64,000 nt of DNA from Pseudomonas sp. DG56-2 (GCF_004803755.1 NZ_CP032311.1:4976501-5040500); one strand, 5' to 3'. Counted from the stretch's first letter, positions 27,723 through 37,123 are shown. The notes: generated by a model from the sequence alone, not told the origin. Program-made: numbers and translations.

Positions 27723-27901
27723 ATGTCCAACGATCCGGACAATCGCAGCCTAACGCTGCTTTATCAGCAGCACCGCAGCGAACGGACATCGCCGCGCGAC
27801 TGGGCCTCGATCCTCGCGCCGTGGAGCGTCATTTGAACAAAGCCCTGAGCCATTGCGCAGCGGCCGCCCTGAATACTTCACGCAAGACTGAACAGCCATG
27901 A
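27723..27901 (+). pseudogene. FecI-type sigma factor remnant with internal deletion
   Basis: The first codons read like an ECF factor N-terminus (MSNDPDNRSLTLLYQQHRSE). The text then jumps straight to the end of region 4 in another frame (RTDIAARLGLDPRAVERHLNKAL) and stops at 27901, overlapping the fecR ATG by four bases as intact fecI genes do. About 110 codons, covering region 2 and most of region 4, are missing and the frame is lost, so no active sigma factor can be made. The ends preserved at both sides show an internal deletion, not a wrong gene call. Confidence 0.85.
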
Positions 27902-28842
27902 GCACAGCGCCAAATTCAGCTGAACCGACCGAAACTGGCGACCGTGAACAACAGGCACTCGACTGGTTCACCAGGCTGCGCGCCGATGACCTCGACGATG
28001 AGCAAATGCAAGCGTTCGAGCGCTGGCGTCTGACGCCGGAAAACGCCCGGGTATTTGCCGAAGTCGAGTTGTTCTGGCAGCAATTGGAAATGCCAGCCCG
28101 CCGCCTGCACAAGATCGAACGGCGCAGCGCCCCTCGCTCCTGGGGCGGCTGGGCGGTAGCAGCGAGCATCTTGCTGATCAGCGGCCTGGTCATGCTGCAA
28201 CTTCCTCTGCTGCAACGCTTGAACAGTGATGTGGCCACCGCTCCCGGCGAGCGTCGGCAGATTCAGTTGGCCGACGGCTCCAAACTGACACTTGGCAGTG
28301 CAAGCGCCGTGGATATCGACCTGCGTGGGCCCGTGCGCAAGATTCGCTTGGTCCAGGGGCAGATGTTCATTGATGTAACCCACGATGGCCGTCCTTTTGT
28401 GGTGGACGTCAACGAGGCACAAGTTCAGGTACTGGGCACGCGTTTTTCGGTGAGCCGTGGCCACGATCATGATGAGGTGGTGCTGCTCAAGGGCAAGGTC
28501 GAAGTCAGCAGCCGTAGTGGCGACAAGCGCATGCTTGCTCCTGGCCAGCGCTTGACCCTGAGCGGCAGCCGCCTGGATCAGGTCGAAAATGTCGATGCCG
28601 AGCGCTTGCTGGCTTGGCGCAGTGGACAGTTGCGGGTACGCGAAGTCCCTTTGCGCGATGTGCTGCAGCAACTTGCCGATTATCAGGGCAGCCGCCTGCT
28701 CTACATCGACGAGCAGGTTGGTCGGCGTCTGGTCAGTGGCAGTTTCAACCTTGACCAGGCCGGGGCTGCCCTCGATGCCCTTGCCAGTAACCAGAACCTG
28801 CACATCGACAACCTTGCAGGGCAATGGATCATCGTTCGCTGA
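27898..28842 (+). CDS. FecR-family regulator (partner sigma factor lost)
   Basis: The 314-residue protein has the usual order: cytoplasmic domain with QALDWFTRLRADDLDDEQMQAFERWRL (about residues 17–45), a membrane helix near residues 83–100, the FecR domain (ADGSKLTLGSASAVDIDL, about 123–140) and a C-terminal STN-like region. The frame is intact. Its sigma gene is deleted internally and its receptor is broken, so it has probably lost its signalling role. Any remaining function would require another sigma factor. Confidence 0.88.
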   Translation: MSTAPNSAEPTETGDREQQALDWFTRLRADDLDDEQMQAFERWRLTPENARVFAEVELFWQQLEMPARRLHKIERRSAPRSWGGWAVAASILLISGLVMLQLPLLQRLNSDVATAPGERRQIQLADGSKLTLGSASAVDIDLRGPVRKIRLVQGQMFIDVTHDGRPFVVDVNEAQVQVLGTRFSVSRGHDHDEVVLLKGKVEVSSRSGDKRMLAPGQRLTLSGSRLDQVENVDAERLLAWRSGQLRVREVPLRDVLQQLADYQGSRLLYIDEQVGRRLVSGSFNLDQAGAALDALASNQNLHIDNLAGQWIIVR

Positions 28843-28946
28843 TCTGGGCGAAGAATATTTTTCCGCGCACTCGGTAATTCCTGATTCTGCTGCGTCACAC
28901 CTCCACATAAGAAGCATTAACATTTGTATTCTCTGGGGGAGGACAC

Positions 28947-30944
28947 ATGCAGTACCCACGCGATTTCGCTTTCACGCGCCAGCCGCTTGCCCGCGCCGGC
29001 GCCCAGGCCGTCACGGGTGACGATGATCCCCGGGGCCGCCTCGAGGGCATCGCTAAGGTTGGTAAGACGTTGGTCATCGAGGCGCTGGCGGGTCATCACC
29101 GTTAGCGATTGCGGGGTTTCCTGGGGCGTCAGGTTCAGGCGTGTCGAGCTGCTTGAGGAGTAAGTGGTGTAGAGCCCGGTGCCTTCGGTGGTGGAACCGG
29201 GCGCCTTACCGGAAATACTCATGGCATCCAGCTGCAATGCACCGCTCAATTCCATCGGCAAATCGACGACGAAGCTGTCGGCGTTGGGCTGGCTAAAACG
29301 AGCGTTGCTGCCTGCGGTGAGTGCTTCCAGCGCCTGGGCTGCGACCATCAACCTTATTCGCAAACGCCCGACTGCCGAAGGCCAGGCCAGCATCACACGC
29401 GCGTCAGATGTTTCCGGGCCGCTGACCGAGACAGGCAACATTCGCGGTCGCCTGGTCGCTGACTACAAGACCGAAGGCGCTTGGATAGACCGTTACAAAA
29501 TGGAGAGCCAGTTGCTTTATGGCATCAGCGAATTCGACCTGAGCGAAGACACGCTGCTGACCCTTGGCTTTAGCTATCTGCGCACCGATGTCGACTCACC
29601 TTCGCGTACCGGTTTACCCACACGCTTCAGTACAGGTGAGCGCTCCAACCTCAAGCGTGCGATCAACAACGCACCGACCTGGTCATACAACGACCATGAA
29701 CAGACCAGCTTCTTCACCTCACTGGAACAGCAACTTGGCAACGGCTGGAGCGGCAAGATCGAATACAGCCATTCCGAGAACAAGTTCGACGAAGTGTTCG
29801 GCTTTCTCATGGGTGACCTGCACCCTGACGGCAGCGGCCTGAGCCAATTGCCGGTGCGTTTCTCCGGCACCCGCGTCAGGACAACCTCGACCTGTACGTC
29901 ACCGGTCCGTTCAGCCTGTTCGACCGCGAGCACGAGTTGATCGGCGGCGTGACGTTGTCCAGGTACAACGAAAACGTCCCAAGTTGGGGCGGATGGCGCT
30001 ACGACTACAACGCTACCCCTGGCGCGGCAATCGACAATATTTTCGACTGGGACGGCAAACAGCCCAAACCGGACTTCACCATCAGCGGCAAGTCCTCCAT
30101 GGAGGAAACTCAATACGCGGCCTACCTGACCTCGCGCCTGCACCTGACCGACGACCTCAACCTGATTCTCGGCAGCCGAGTAATCGATTGGAAGCGTGAC
30201 AGCGAAGACCGCCCATACGGCACCGCCAGCACCGAGGTCAATCGTAAGGAAAGCGGTGTATTCATCCCCTACGCCGGTGTGGTCTATGACCTGGACGAAA
30301 CCTGGGCGTTGTATGCCAGCTATACCAAGATCTTCAACCCGCAAAGTTCCTGGGTACGCGACGAAAACAATCAGCCACTCGACCCCATGGAAGGCGTGGG
30401 TTACGAAGTCGGCGTCAAGGGCAGTCATTTCGACGGCAAGCTGAACTCGAGCATGGCGCCGTTCAAGCTGGAACAGGACAACCTGGCAATCTGGCAACAC
30501 GACGATGTCTATGAGGCCAAGCAGGACACCACCTCCAAGGGCCTGGAGCTGGAGCTCAACGGCGAGCTGGCCGATGGCTGGCAGGCATGGGCGGGGTACA
30601 CCTATACCCTGACCACCGACAACCAGGATGAACGCATCGCCACCCTGATGCCGCGTCACAGCTTCAAGACGTTCACCAGCTACCGCCTGCCTGGCGTACT
30701 GGACAAGGTCACCGTGGGCGGTGGGGTCAACTGGCAAAGCAAAGTCGGTCTGGACCTGCACAACTTTACCCAGAGCAGCTACGCACTGGTCAACCTGATG
30801 GCACGCTACGACATCAGCGAGAACCTCAGTGCCAGCGTCAATCTGAACAACGCCTTCGACCGAGAGTACTACTCCATGGCCTCGTCATACGGAAATTACG
30901 GCGCACCACGTAACCTGATGACCACGTTCAAATACGACTTCTGA
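28947..30944 (+). pseudogene. TonB-dependent siderophore receptor, rearranged and frameshifted
   Basis: A good ribosome site (GGGAGG) and ATG at 28947 start MQYPRDFAFTRQ, but the next 340 bases carry the STN-end and plug sequence on the opposite strand (GLYTTYSSS, then LTPQETPQSLTVMTRQRLDDQ, read leftward). From about 29347 the plus strand resumes with INLIRKRPTAEGQ and a barrel, which shifts frame once near 29870 and then runs open to a normal end (MTTFKYDF). The first part of the STN domain and about 60 plug residues are absent, and QASITRASDVSG suggests a further small deletion. The locus cannot encode a working receptor in this orientation. Confidence 0.9.
29001..29339 (-). other. Inverted internal segment of the receptor pseudogene
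   Basis: The block is bounded by an 8-bp inverted pair, GCCCAGGC (29001–29008) and GCCTGGGC (29332–29339). Turning the block around joins the left flank in frame (…ARAGAQ to ALEALTAGSN…) and restores STN-to-plug order. The right junction stays out of frame and lacks part of the plug, so the rearrangement included loss of sequence. Confidence 0.75.
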
Positions 30945-30997
30945 ACCGATGATCGGCTAAGCGGTTGATCGTGCGTAAAATTTTTTGAAAAGATGTG

Positions 30998-31026
30998 TTG
31001 ACACAACATCGTTTCAAGCGAATAAT
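30998..31026 (+). promoter_or_regulatory. Sigma-70 promoter of tRNA-Met
   Basis: TTGACA (30998–31003), a 17-bp spacer and AATAAT (31021–31026) are followed by a GC-rich discriminator (GCGCGCC) and the tRNA 11 bases later, as for stringently controlled stable RNA promoters. Confidence 0.85.
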
Positions 31027-31037
31027 GCGCGCCACTT

Positions 31038-31114
31038 GGCTACATAGCTCAGTTGGTTAGAGCATAGCATTCATAATGCTGGGGTCCGGGGTTCAAGTCC
31101 CTGTGTAGCCACCA
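31038..31114 (+). tRNA. tRNA-Met (CAT), elongator type
   Basis: The 77-nucleotide cloverleaf is complete: acceptor GGCTACA pairing with TGTAGCC, D arm GCTC…GAGC, anticodon loop TTCATAA with anticodon CAT, T arm CGGGGTTCAAGTCCCTG, and an encoded CCA end. The sequence resembles the elongator Met tRNA rather than the initiator, which lacks the first acceptor pair. A lysidine-modified Ile tRNA would also read CAT but differs in body sequence. Confidence 0.95.
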
Positions 31115-31156
31115 AGTACCGATTCATAGATGTCTACAGCAGTCTGTGAATCACCT

Positions 31157-31186
31157 CAAGAAGCCCGCCTAGTGCGGGCTTTCTTG
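31157..31186. terminator. Terminator after tRNA-Met
   Basis: CAAGAAGCCCGC and GCGGGCTTTCTTG form a long stem with a CTAGT loop and T-rich tail. It ends the tRNA transcript. Confidence 0.85.
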
Positions 31187-31382
31187 TTTCTGGCTCTACG
31201 CCTCTGCCCCCACTCTGTCCTTTCCCTGCCCCTTGATGAAAATCGAACCCAAGGGTAGCTCCATGGTGAATGGGAATCTGCTCACGATGGACATACATGA
31301 CCACGCAGGGCGCACAGCAGTGGCTTTCCAAAACATCGAGACGCCTGAGACAACATAGCGCGCCCTGAACCAATACTGGCTT

Positions 31383-31401
31383 AATGAGAAAGATTGTCAT
31401 T
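31383..31401 (+). promoter_or_regulatory. Fur box upstream of the haem-type fecI
   Basis: AATGAGAAAGATTGTCATT matches AATGAGAATGATTATCATT at 17 of 19 positions. It lies 47 bases before the sigma gene, so the hemophilin/Slam cassette should be iron-repressed through the sigma factor. The stretch from the terminator (31186) to this site shows no gene. Confidence 0.82.
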
Positions 31402-31448
31402 ATACTCTGCGCTCTCCCGGTTCTGCCCGAGCAAAGGAAAGCGCTGCC

Positions 31449-31946
31449 GTGCTGGAAAAATTGTTCACTCAACATTCGTCTGCCCTGCACCGCTATCTCT
31501 TGCGAAAGAAATGCACACCGAGCCTGGCCTCCGATCTGGTGCAGGAGACGTTTCTGCGTCTTGCTCAGTTGGAGAATCTGGAGAGTGTTCTTCGCGCACC
31601 GTCCTATCTGTTCCGGGTCGCGCACAATCTGATGATTGATCATTATCGACGCTACGGCGACAAGCGCTTCGACAACGATCCAGCAGCGCTCTTTGACACG
31701 CTGGTCGACGAAACCAGTCGCCCGGAAGAACAAGCCATCGATACCCTGGAACTGGAGCAACTGGAAAGTCTGCTTGAGCGTATGCCATCACGTACCCGCG
31801 ACGTGTTCCTGCTCCTTCGTGTCGAGGGCATGACGCACAAAGAGACCGCGCGCTATTTACGGATATCTACAAGCTCTGTACAAAAACACATGGCGATGGC
31901 TCTGGCCAAAATCGGCAGGGCGCTTGATCCAGGGCCAGAGAATTAG
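31449..31946 (+). CDS. ECF sigma factor, FecI-like (haem cassette)
   Basis: The 165-residue sigma factor has region 2 (LRKKCTPSLASDLVQETFLRLAQ and then SYLFRVAHNLMIDHYRR, about residues 18–65) and region 4 (MPSRTRDVFLLLRVEGMTHKETARYLRISTSSVQKHMAMAL, about 115–155). The start is GTG at 31449 with AAAGGAAA upstream. It begins a FecI–FecR–TonB receptor–hemophilin–Slam series on one strand behind a Fur box. It would direct transcription of the receptor and the genes after it when the receptor signals. Confidence 0.93.
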   Translation: MLEKLFTQHSSALHRYLLRKKCTPSLASDLVQETFLRLAQLENLESVLRAPSYLFRVAHNLMIDHYRRYGDKRFDNDPAALFDTLVDETSRPEEQAIDTLELEQLESLLERMPSRTRDVFLLLRVEGMTHKETARYLRISTSSVQKHMAMALAKIGRALDPGPEN

Positions 31947-31989
31947 GCCTTGTGGATTATAAAAAGCAAGAAGGTAACCAGACTAAACC

Positions 31990-32970
31990 GTGAAAGCTTC
32001 CCCCCAGAGTATCGACCCGATAGAGCACGAAGCTGCCGATTGGGTGGTGCGCCATCGCCAAGGCCAGCTTTCATCCCGAGAGTTGAAGGCCTATCGCCGC
32101 TGGCTGGCTGCAGACCCTTTGCACGCTGCTGCCGCGCAGCGAGTTGATCGCGCCTGGCAGGCCAGCGCCCAGCTCAAACAGTATCGCGGCTACGTAAAAC
32201 CCCAACGCCCACCGCGCCGCAGCTGGCTGCAAATGCCACTGGTAACCGGTAGCACCGTGACGGCATTAGCACTTGGCTGCTGGATGCTGCTGGCGCCACC
32301 CTTCTGGCTCCAGGCCATAAGCAGCGACTACCACACCGGCTTCGGTGAAGTACGCCAGATCACCTTGGCAGATGGCAGCCAGGTAGAGCTGGGTAGCCAC
32401 AGTATTCTGAACATTGCCTATGGCGATCAGCGTCGCGTCGTACACCTGAGCCAGGGCGAAGCCGTGTTCACGCCTGCTCCTATGAACGAACAAGAGCAGC
32501 GACCCTTTACGGTCAGTACGCCTGGCGCAGATATCACGGCTCGCGGTACTCGGTACCTGGTAGGTGTGGGGGACAATCGCGAAGGCTGGGTAGGAGTGTT
32601 GCAACACCGGGTGGAGGTCAATCTGGTCCAGCGCGAGATCAACGATGTGGCCGGTTCGACCTGGCTCGACGAAGGCAATAGCCTGACGTTCAGTCCCTTG
32701 CAAGGCCTGACTCCTTTGTCGATCTCCCCGCAAGAGCTGGCAAGTTGGCAAGAAGGTCGCTTGGTGTTTCAACGCGAATCCCTGGCCAACGCGGTCTCGC
32801 GCATCAACCGTTATCGAACCGGTCTGGTCATGGTCAAGGGCGAGGCGTTGCGCGATGTCCAGATCAGCGCGGTAATGCGCCTGGATAACCTCGACGACGC
32901 CCTCCAGCGCCTGGCAACACAAGCCCATGCCCGCATTATCGAGTTTCCAGGGTTGACGCTGATCTACTGA
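31990..32970 (+). CDS. FecR-family anti-sigma regulator (haem cassette)
   Basis: The 326-residue protein starts at GTG 31990 and has a cytoplasmic domain (EAADWVVRHRQGQLSSRELKAYRRWLAADP, about residues 13–45), one membrane helix (about 88–105), the FecR domain (LADGSQVELGSHSILNIAY) and a C-terminal domain (about 240–326). It lies 43 bases after the sigma gene. It should relay the occupancy of the next-encoded TonB receptor to the sigma factor. Confidence 0.92.
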   Translation: MKASPQSIDPIEHEAADWVVRHRQGQLSSRELKAYRRWLAADPLHAAAAQRVDRAWQASAQLKQYRGYVKPQRPPRRSWLQMPLVTGSTVTALALGCWMLLAPPFWLQAISSDYHTGFGEVRQITLADGSQVELGSHSILNIAYGDQRRVVHLSQGEAVFTPAPMNEQEQRPFTVSTPGADITARGTRYLVGVGDNREGWVGVLQHRVEVNLVQREINDVAGSTWLDEGNSLTFSPLQGLTPLSISPQELASWQEGRLVFQRESLANAVSRINRYRTGLVMVKGEALRDVQISAVMRLDNLDDALQRLATQAHARIIEFPGLTLIY

Positions 32971-33098
32971 AGCCAGCAAATAATTCAACTAATGAATAAA
33001 AAACAAAATATATAGACCTTAACGATCTATCGCATTTCCAATGCTGGCCCGTTCTTACTAACGTAAATAAATCTTATTTGCTTTTAGTGAGGCCGGTT

Positions 33099-36000
33099 TT
33101 GCAAACGCAAGAGAACAACAACAAGCGCAAGTCACCCACGCGCACACCTCTGGCGCTGGGCGTACAGCTCGCCGTATTGGCACTGATCGCCGAGGCAGCA
33201 ATACTCCGTCCAGTGCTGGCCAACCCCACCGAACCTGCAGCACACACCATGCCCCAGGCCGCTGTCCATACCTTCAACGTGCCCTCAATGGCACTGGACG
33301 AAGCATTGGTACTGCTGGCCCGTCAATCCGGCGCCGAGCTTTACATTGGCAGCAGCAACTTTGCCGGTGCTTATGGCAACCCGGTCCAGGGTCGACTGTC
33401 ACTGGACGCTGCCCTGCAGCAATTACTGGCCAATCAAAATGTAACCTACAGCGTTGCCGGGGAGCCGGATCGACCGGTCATTCAAGTGCAAACGGCTGCA
33501 GCTTCAGCGGCTACCAAAGACGACCTGCACCCCACCTACGTACATGGCATGGAGTACCAGGAGTCACGCGACGAGAAGGGTTACAACGATATCTACGACC
33601 AGGATATTTCCTCGGTCTATGCCGGCAAGGAACAGATCGAACGCTACAAGGGCGCCGCCCCTGCCGACCTGTTCAAGGGCATGCTCAATGTCTACAGCGG
33701 CGACGCTCGCAACAGCGGCGCACTGGACCCGAACATCCGAGGCATCCAGGGACCAGGGCGGGTACCGCTGACCATCGATGGTACTGAACAGGCATTGACG
33801 GTTTATCGCGGCTATATGGGCGCCAGCAATCGCAACTACATCGATCCCAACCTGATTGGTAGTATCAAGGTCATCAAAGGGCCAAACCTTGAGCGCAACG
33901 TTTATAGCGGTGTCGGTGGCGCAGTAGTGGCCAGCACCCTCAACGTCGATGACGTGCTCAAGGAGGGTCGTGAGTTCGGCGGCGAATTCAAAATCGAGGG
34001 CAGCAACAACTCGGTTTCGCCCAAGCTGCCGACGCTGATGACCGGGCAGATGCCCGGCCCTGACTACAAGTACTTCCCGATCAGTTCCTATTTCGACCCA
34101 TCGCTGTACAAACAGCCGCGGACCAGCAGCAGTAACGGGCTGCTGTCCAGCGACGACTATGCCTATCGCCTTGCCCTGGCAACGCGACAGGAAAAATTCG
34201 AGCTGCTGACCGCCTACGCCTACCGGGAAAAAGGCAACCATTACGCGGGCAAGAACAAGAGCGATTTCTACTCCACTGGAAAGCAGGTCAACGGCCGCTG
34301 GGACTACATTCCCAACCTTGCGAACATCTACAAACCAGGCGATGAGGTGCCCAACACCTCCAGCAAGATGGAATCGTGGCTGGGCAAAGCAAAACTCAAA
34401 ATCGATGTAGGCCAGTCTCTGGAGTTCGGCTACCGCGACACTGATTCGCTGTACGGCGAAATCCTACCATCGCGGATCTCGTTCTTTACTCCCGGCAGCC
34501 TATATGACGCAACGACACATGGGGTGCCACAGTGGCCACTTAGCCATGTGCAAAGCAAAGCCTACAACCTGGAGTACAAACTAAAGCCTGAGGGTAATCC
34601 GTGGGTGGATTTTTACTCCAACCTTTGGGCCACCAATACCCGCAGCGACACTTACAGCAGCGGTGGCGTTCCCAATCAGACCACCATGGCTGATCCAGCC
34701 TTCAGAAACACCGCAGTGGCAAACGCCAAACATGACCGTGTCGGCCTGACCGCCAGCAACACGTTCAAACTGCTCGATAGCCTCGATCTGACCCTCGGCG
34801 GTAGTTACCAGCACGAAAAGCTCAGCTCTAACGACGACTACTACGATACGGCGATCAGCACCACACTGCGTATGTACCCGCGGGCTGGGCGCAGGGAAGA
34901 GCAGGAATACAATTTCAATTTCGATTGGCGCCCAGTGACCTTTGCTCGTTTCAATGCCGGGATGCGCTATTCCTCTTATTGGGCTTTTGATGATTATCTG
35001 AAGGAGAGCCAAGAGCGTAATGGCATTACCAAGGCAAATGTGCAAACCGGCCAGCAAGTTGCTTACACCACACAAAAGCTCCTGACAGAAGCTGAATGGG
35101 AAGCAAAAATCGCCAAAATAATTGAAAGCTCCAAACCCTTCTGGGACATGTTCGGTATGACGGAGGAACAACGCCAAGAGGATATAAGAATAACCAGAGA
35201 GCAAACCCCACGCCTTCAGGAAACCCAACATCTAGCAGACTGGGCGCACAATGGTAAAGGTAAATATTCTCGCAGCAACAACCCCTGCGTTAACTTCCAG
35301 GACCCCCGGGAAAAAATTATTTCATGCAGCAATTACGAATATGGGTACGGCGAAATAGATGCAGACGGCAACCCCGTCAACTATGAAAAAGATGTAAGCG
35401 CCAAGCATCAAAGGGATCATGGCTGGACACCGACACTCTCTGCCACGTTCTACACCTCTGATAATGGCCGGGTCTATCTACGTTACAGCGAAGCCTTGCG
35501 TTACCCGAGCATGTTTGAAAGTACTATCGGTTTCTCTTCCTCAATGAACCCATGGGGACTAGAGCCAGAGCATGCGCATAATTACGAAGCCGCCTATATC
35601 CACAACCTATCTGGCCTCGGCGGCAGCGAAATTGCCGACATCAAGCTCAGCTATTACCACAACACCACCAAGAATGTGATTGAGCGCAGCCCCCAGATGC
35701 GCTTCTCCAACCTTGAGAAGCAGACCACTGCAGGCCTTGAGCTGCAGGGCCGCTACGATAACGGACGCATCTTCACCGATTTGAGCATCGGCCATGTTTT
35801 AAAAAATAAAGTCTGTGATGAGAGCTCGGCTATCTCGCTCGACGCAACGGGCAGCACCTCAAATTGCGTAGATGACGGTTTTGTCGGCGGTTATCTGGTG
35901 AGCATGGCAATGCCTGAATGGTCAGCCAATCTGGGCCTAGGTGCACGATTCTTCGATCGTAAGCTGGAAGTTGGCGGGCGAGCCATCTATTACCGTCAAC

Positions 36001-36245
36001 ATGAAAGCAAATTTTATGATAACTACGGTCAAAGTGCCATGATCAGTTATTACCTGAATACACCCATGTCATGGGACAAGATTGTCACCTATGACGCCTA
36101 CATAAACTACAAGCTGACTGATGACGCTTCAATAGAGTTGACCGGCACTAACTTAAGCAACCTCTACTACATCGACCCACTGACCCGCTCGGCGATGCCC
36201 GCGCCCGGCAGAACCCTAAAACTTGGACTGACCGCAACTTTCTAA
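33099..36245 (+). CDS. TonB-dependent receptor with STN domain, probable hemophilin/haem receptor
   Basis: The protein of about 1048 residues has a signal peptide (end near PVLA/NPTE), an STN domain (FNVPSMALDEALVLLARQSGAELYI, about residues 57–127), a plug (about 175–287, ending IKVIKGPN) and a barrel with terminal Phe. YSEALRYPSMFE followed by NPWGLEPEHAHNYE (about 799–831) resembles the FRAP/NPNL region of haem receptors, with extra His. A charged segment of about 130 residues (630–767) containing two Cys looks like a large surface loop. The start is uncertain: TTG 33099 has GAGG 6 bases upstream, whereas TTG 33078 and GTG 33087 have none. Its genes follow fecI/fecR and precede hemophilin and Slam. 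Confidence 0.85.
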   Translation: MQTQENNNKRKSPTRTPLALGVQLAVLALIAEAAILRPVLANPTEPAAHTMPQAAVHTFNVPSMALDEALVLLARQSGAELYIGSSNFAGAYGNPVQGRLSLDAALQQLLANQNVTYSVAGEPDRPVIQVQTAAASAATKDDLHPTYVHGMEYQESRDEKGYNDIYDQDISSVYAGKEQIERYKGAAPADLFKGMLNVYSGDARNSGALDPNIRGIQGPGRVPLTIDGTEQALTVYRGYMGASNRNYIDPNLIGSIKVIKGPNLERNVYSGVGGAVVASTLNVDDVLKEGREFGGEFKIEGSNNSVSPKLPTLMTGQMPGPDYKYFPISSYFDPSLYKQPRTSSSNGLLSSDDYAYRLALATRQEKFELLTAYAYREKGNHYAGKNKSDFYSTGKQVNGRWDYIPNLANIYKPGDEVPNTSSKMESWLGKAKLKIDVGQSLEFGYRDTDSLYGEILPSRISFFTPGSLYDATTHGVPQWPLSHVQSKAYNLEYKLKPEGNPWVDFYSNLWATNTRSDTYSSGGVPNQTTMADPAFRNTAVANAKHDRVGLTASNTFKLLDSLDLTLGGSYQHEKLSSNDDYYDTAISTTLRMYPRAGRREEQEYNFNFDWRPVTFARFNAGMRYSSYWAFDDYLKESQERNGITKANVQTGQQVAYTTQKLLTEAEWEAKIAKIIESSKPFWDMFGMTEEQRQEDIRITREQTPRLQETQHLADWAHNGKGKYSRSNNPCVNFQDPREKIISCSNYEYGYGEIDADGNPVNYEKDVSAKHQRDHGWTPTLSATFYTSDNGRVYLRYSEALRYPSMFESTIGFSSSMNPWGLEPEHAHNYEAAYIHNLSGLGGSEIADIKLSYYHNTTKNVIERSPQMRFSNLEKQTTAGLELQGRYDNGRIFTDLSIGHVLKNKVCDESSAISLDATGSTSNCVDDGFVGGYLVSMAMPEWSANLGLGARFFDRKLEVGGRAIYYRQHESKFYDNYGQSAMISYYLNTPMSWDKIVTYDAYINYKLTDDASIELTGTNLSNLYYIDPLTRSAMPAPGRTLKLGLTATF

Positions 36246-36332
36246 ATCGGAGGTATCAAACGGGTGGCTAACGCGCTACCTGGCAAGTGCTTGACGTGTT
36301 GAATTAACTCAAATTACTTAATGGATGATGAA

Positions 36333-37094
36333 ATGAAATCTTTCAACTACACCGTACTGGCAGTTGCAATTTTTGGCCTGACCGGCGTTGCTCAGGCAGC
36401 GACTTCGTCCGCACAAAGTTACGACAACGCAATCATCGTTGACGGAACTCAAGGTACAGGCACGCCGAATCACCCTAGCGCCAACGGCGCTCCGGCCGTG
36501 GGTGTCAAAGCCTTTTACAACGGCGCGAAGGTTGCCTTCAGCGGCCTTAAAGGTATGGTCGCGACCGATGCCAATGGGGTGACCAGCATTACGCCGGCAA
36601 TGATGCCTACCTCCCACTCGGCCTTGGGTAATTTTGACTTCAAACAAGTAGCGAGCCAGCAGGTGTACTACGGCGAGTGGTCGCAGAACGGTGTCCACAA
36701 CGATCCGACCCGCGCTGTTTACTACTCCGGTGACACGGCGGGTCGCGTATTGCCCACGGCCAGCGTGACCTACGCGGTACAGGGCATCAACAACTACTCC
36801 GGCGCCAACCTGTTGTCCGGTGACCTGACCGCGTCGTTCGGCACGGCCTCGCCAACCTTGACCGGTGCGTTGAGCAATAGCGCGCTGAAGGTTTCACTGG
36901 CAGCCAATATCAACACCGCTGATGCCAGCTTCAGCGGCGCAGCACAAGCACTGAACCCAACCACCAACGCCCAGCTCTCCAAAGGCACCACCCAAGGTAG
37001 CTTCTTCGGCGCAGGCGCCACCGCGTCGCTGGCCGGTATCGCCAAGTTCACCGATCGCAACTATGACACTGCATTCGGTGGCGTTCGCAAGTAA
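36333..37094 (+). CDS. Hemophilin-like secreted haem-binding protein (Slam-dependent substrate)
   Basis: The 253-residue protein has a Sec signal peptide (cleavage after about residue 22, VAQA/ATSS) and no lipobox, so it would be released instead of anchored. An N-terminal handle-like domain (about residues 23–125) is followed by a small beta-barrel domain whose end GSFFGAGATASLAGIAKF…DTAFGG is typical of TbpB-like barrels found in Slam substrates and in hemophilins such as HphA. Such proteins bind haem and pass it to a dedicated TonB receptor, here encoded upstream. ATG 36333 is preferred; ATG 36321 has no ribosome site. HasA is excluded because HasA lacks a signal peptide. Confidence 0.8.
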   Translation: MKSFNYTVLAVAIFGLTGVAQAATSSAQSYDNAIIVDGTQGTGTPNHPSANGAPAVGVKAFYNGAKVAFSGLKGMVATDANGVTSITPAMMPTSHSALGNFDFKQVASQQVYYGEWSQNGVHNDPTRAVYYSGDTAGRVLPTASVTYAVQGINNYSGANLLSGDLTASFGTASPTLTGALSNSALKVSLAANINTADASFSGAAQALNPTTNAQLSKGTTQGSFFGAGATASLAGIAKFTDRNYDTAFGGVRK

Positions 37095-37123
37095 GTAGTG
37101 GGTTGAACCTGTAGTAGCACCAT

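Noticed and set aside
31038..31114. Attachment site (att) of an integrated element at tRNA-Met
   Set aside because: No direct repeat of the tRNA 3' end was found near the left border of the accessory block, and there is no integrase gene.
36333..37094. Possibility that the secreted protein is HasA
   Set aside because: HasA has no Sec signal peptide and is exported by a type I system; this protein has a signal peptide, a TbpB-like end and a Slam gene beside it.
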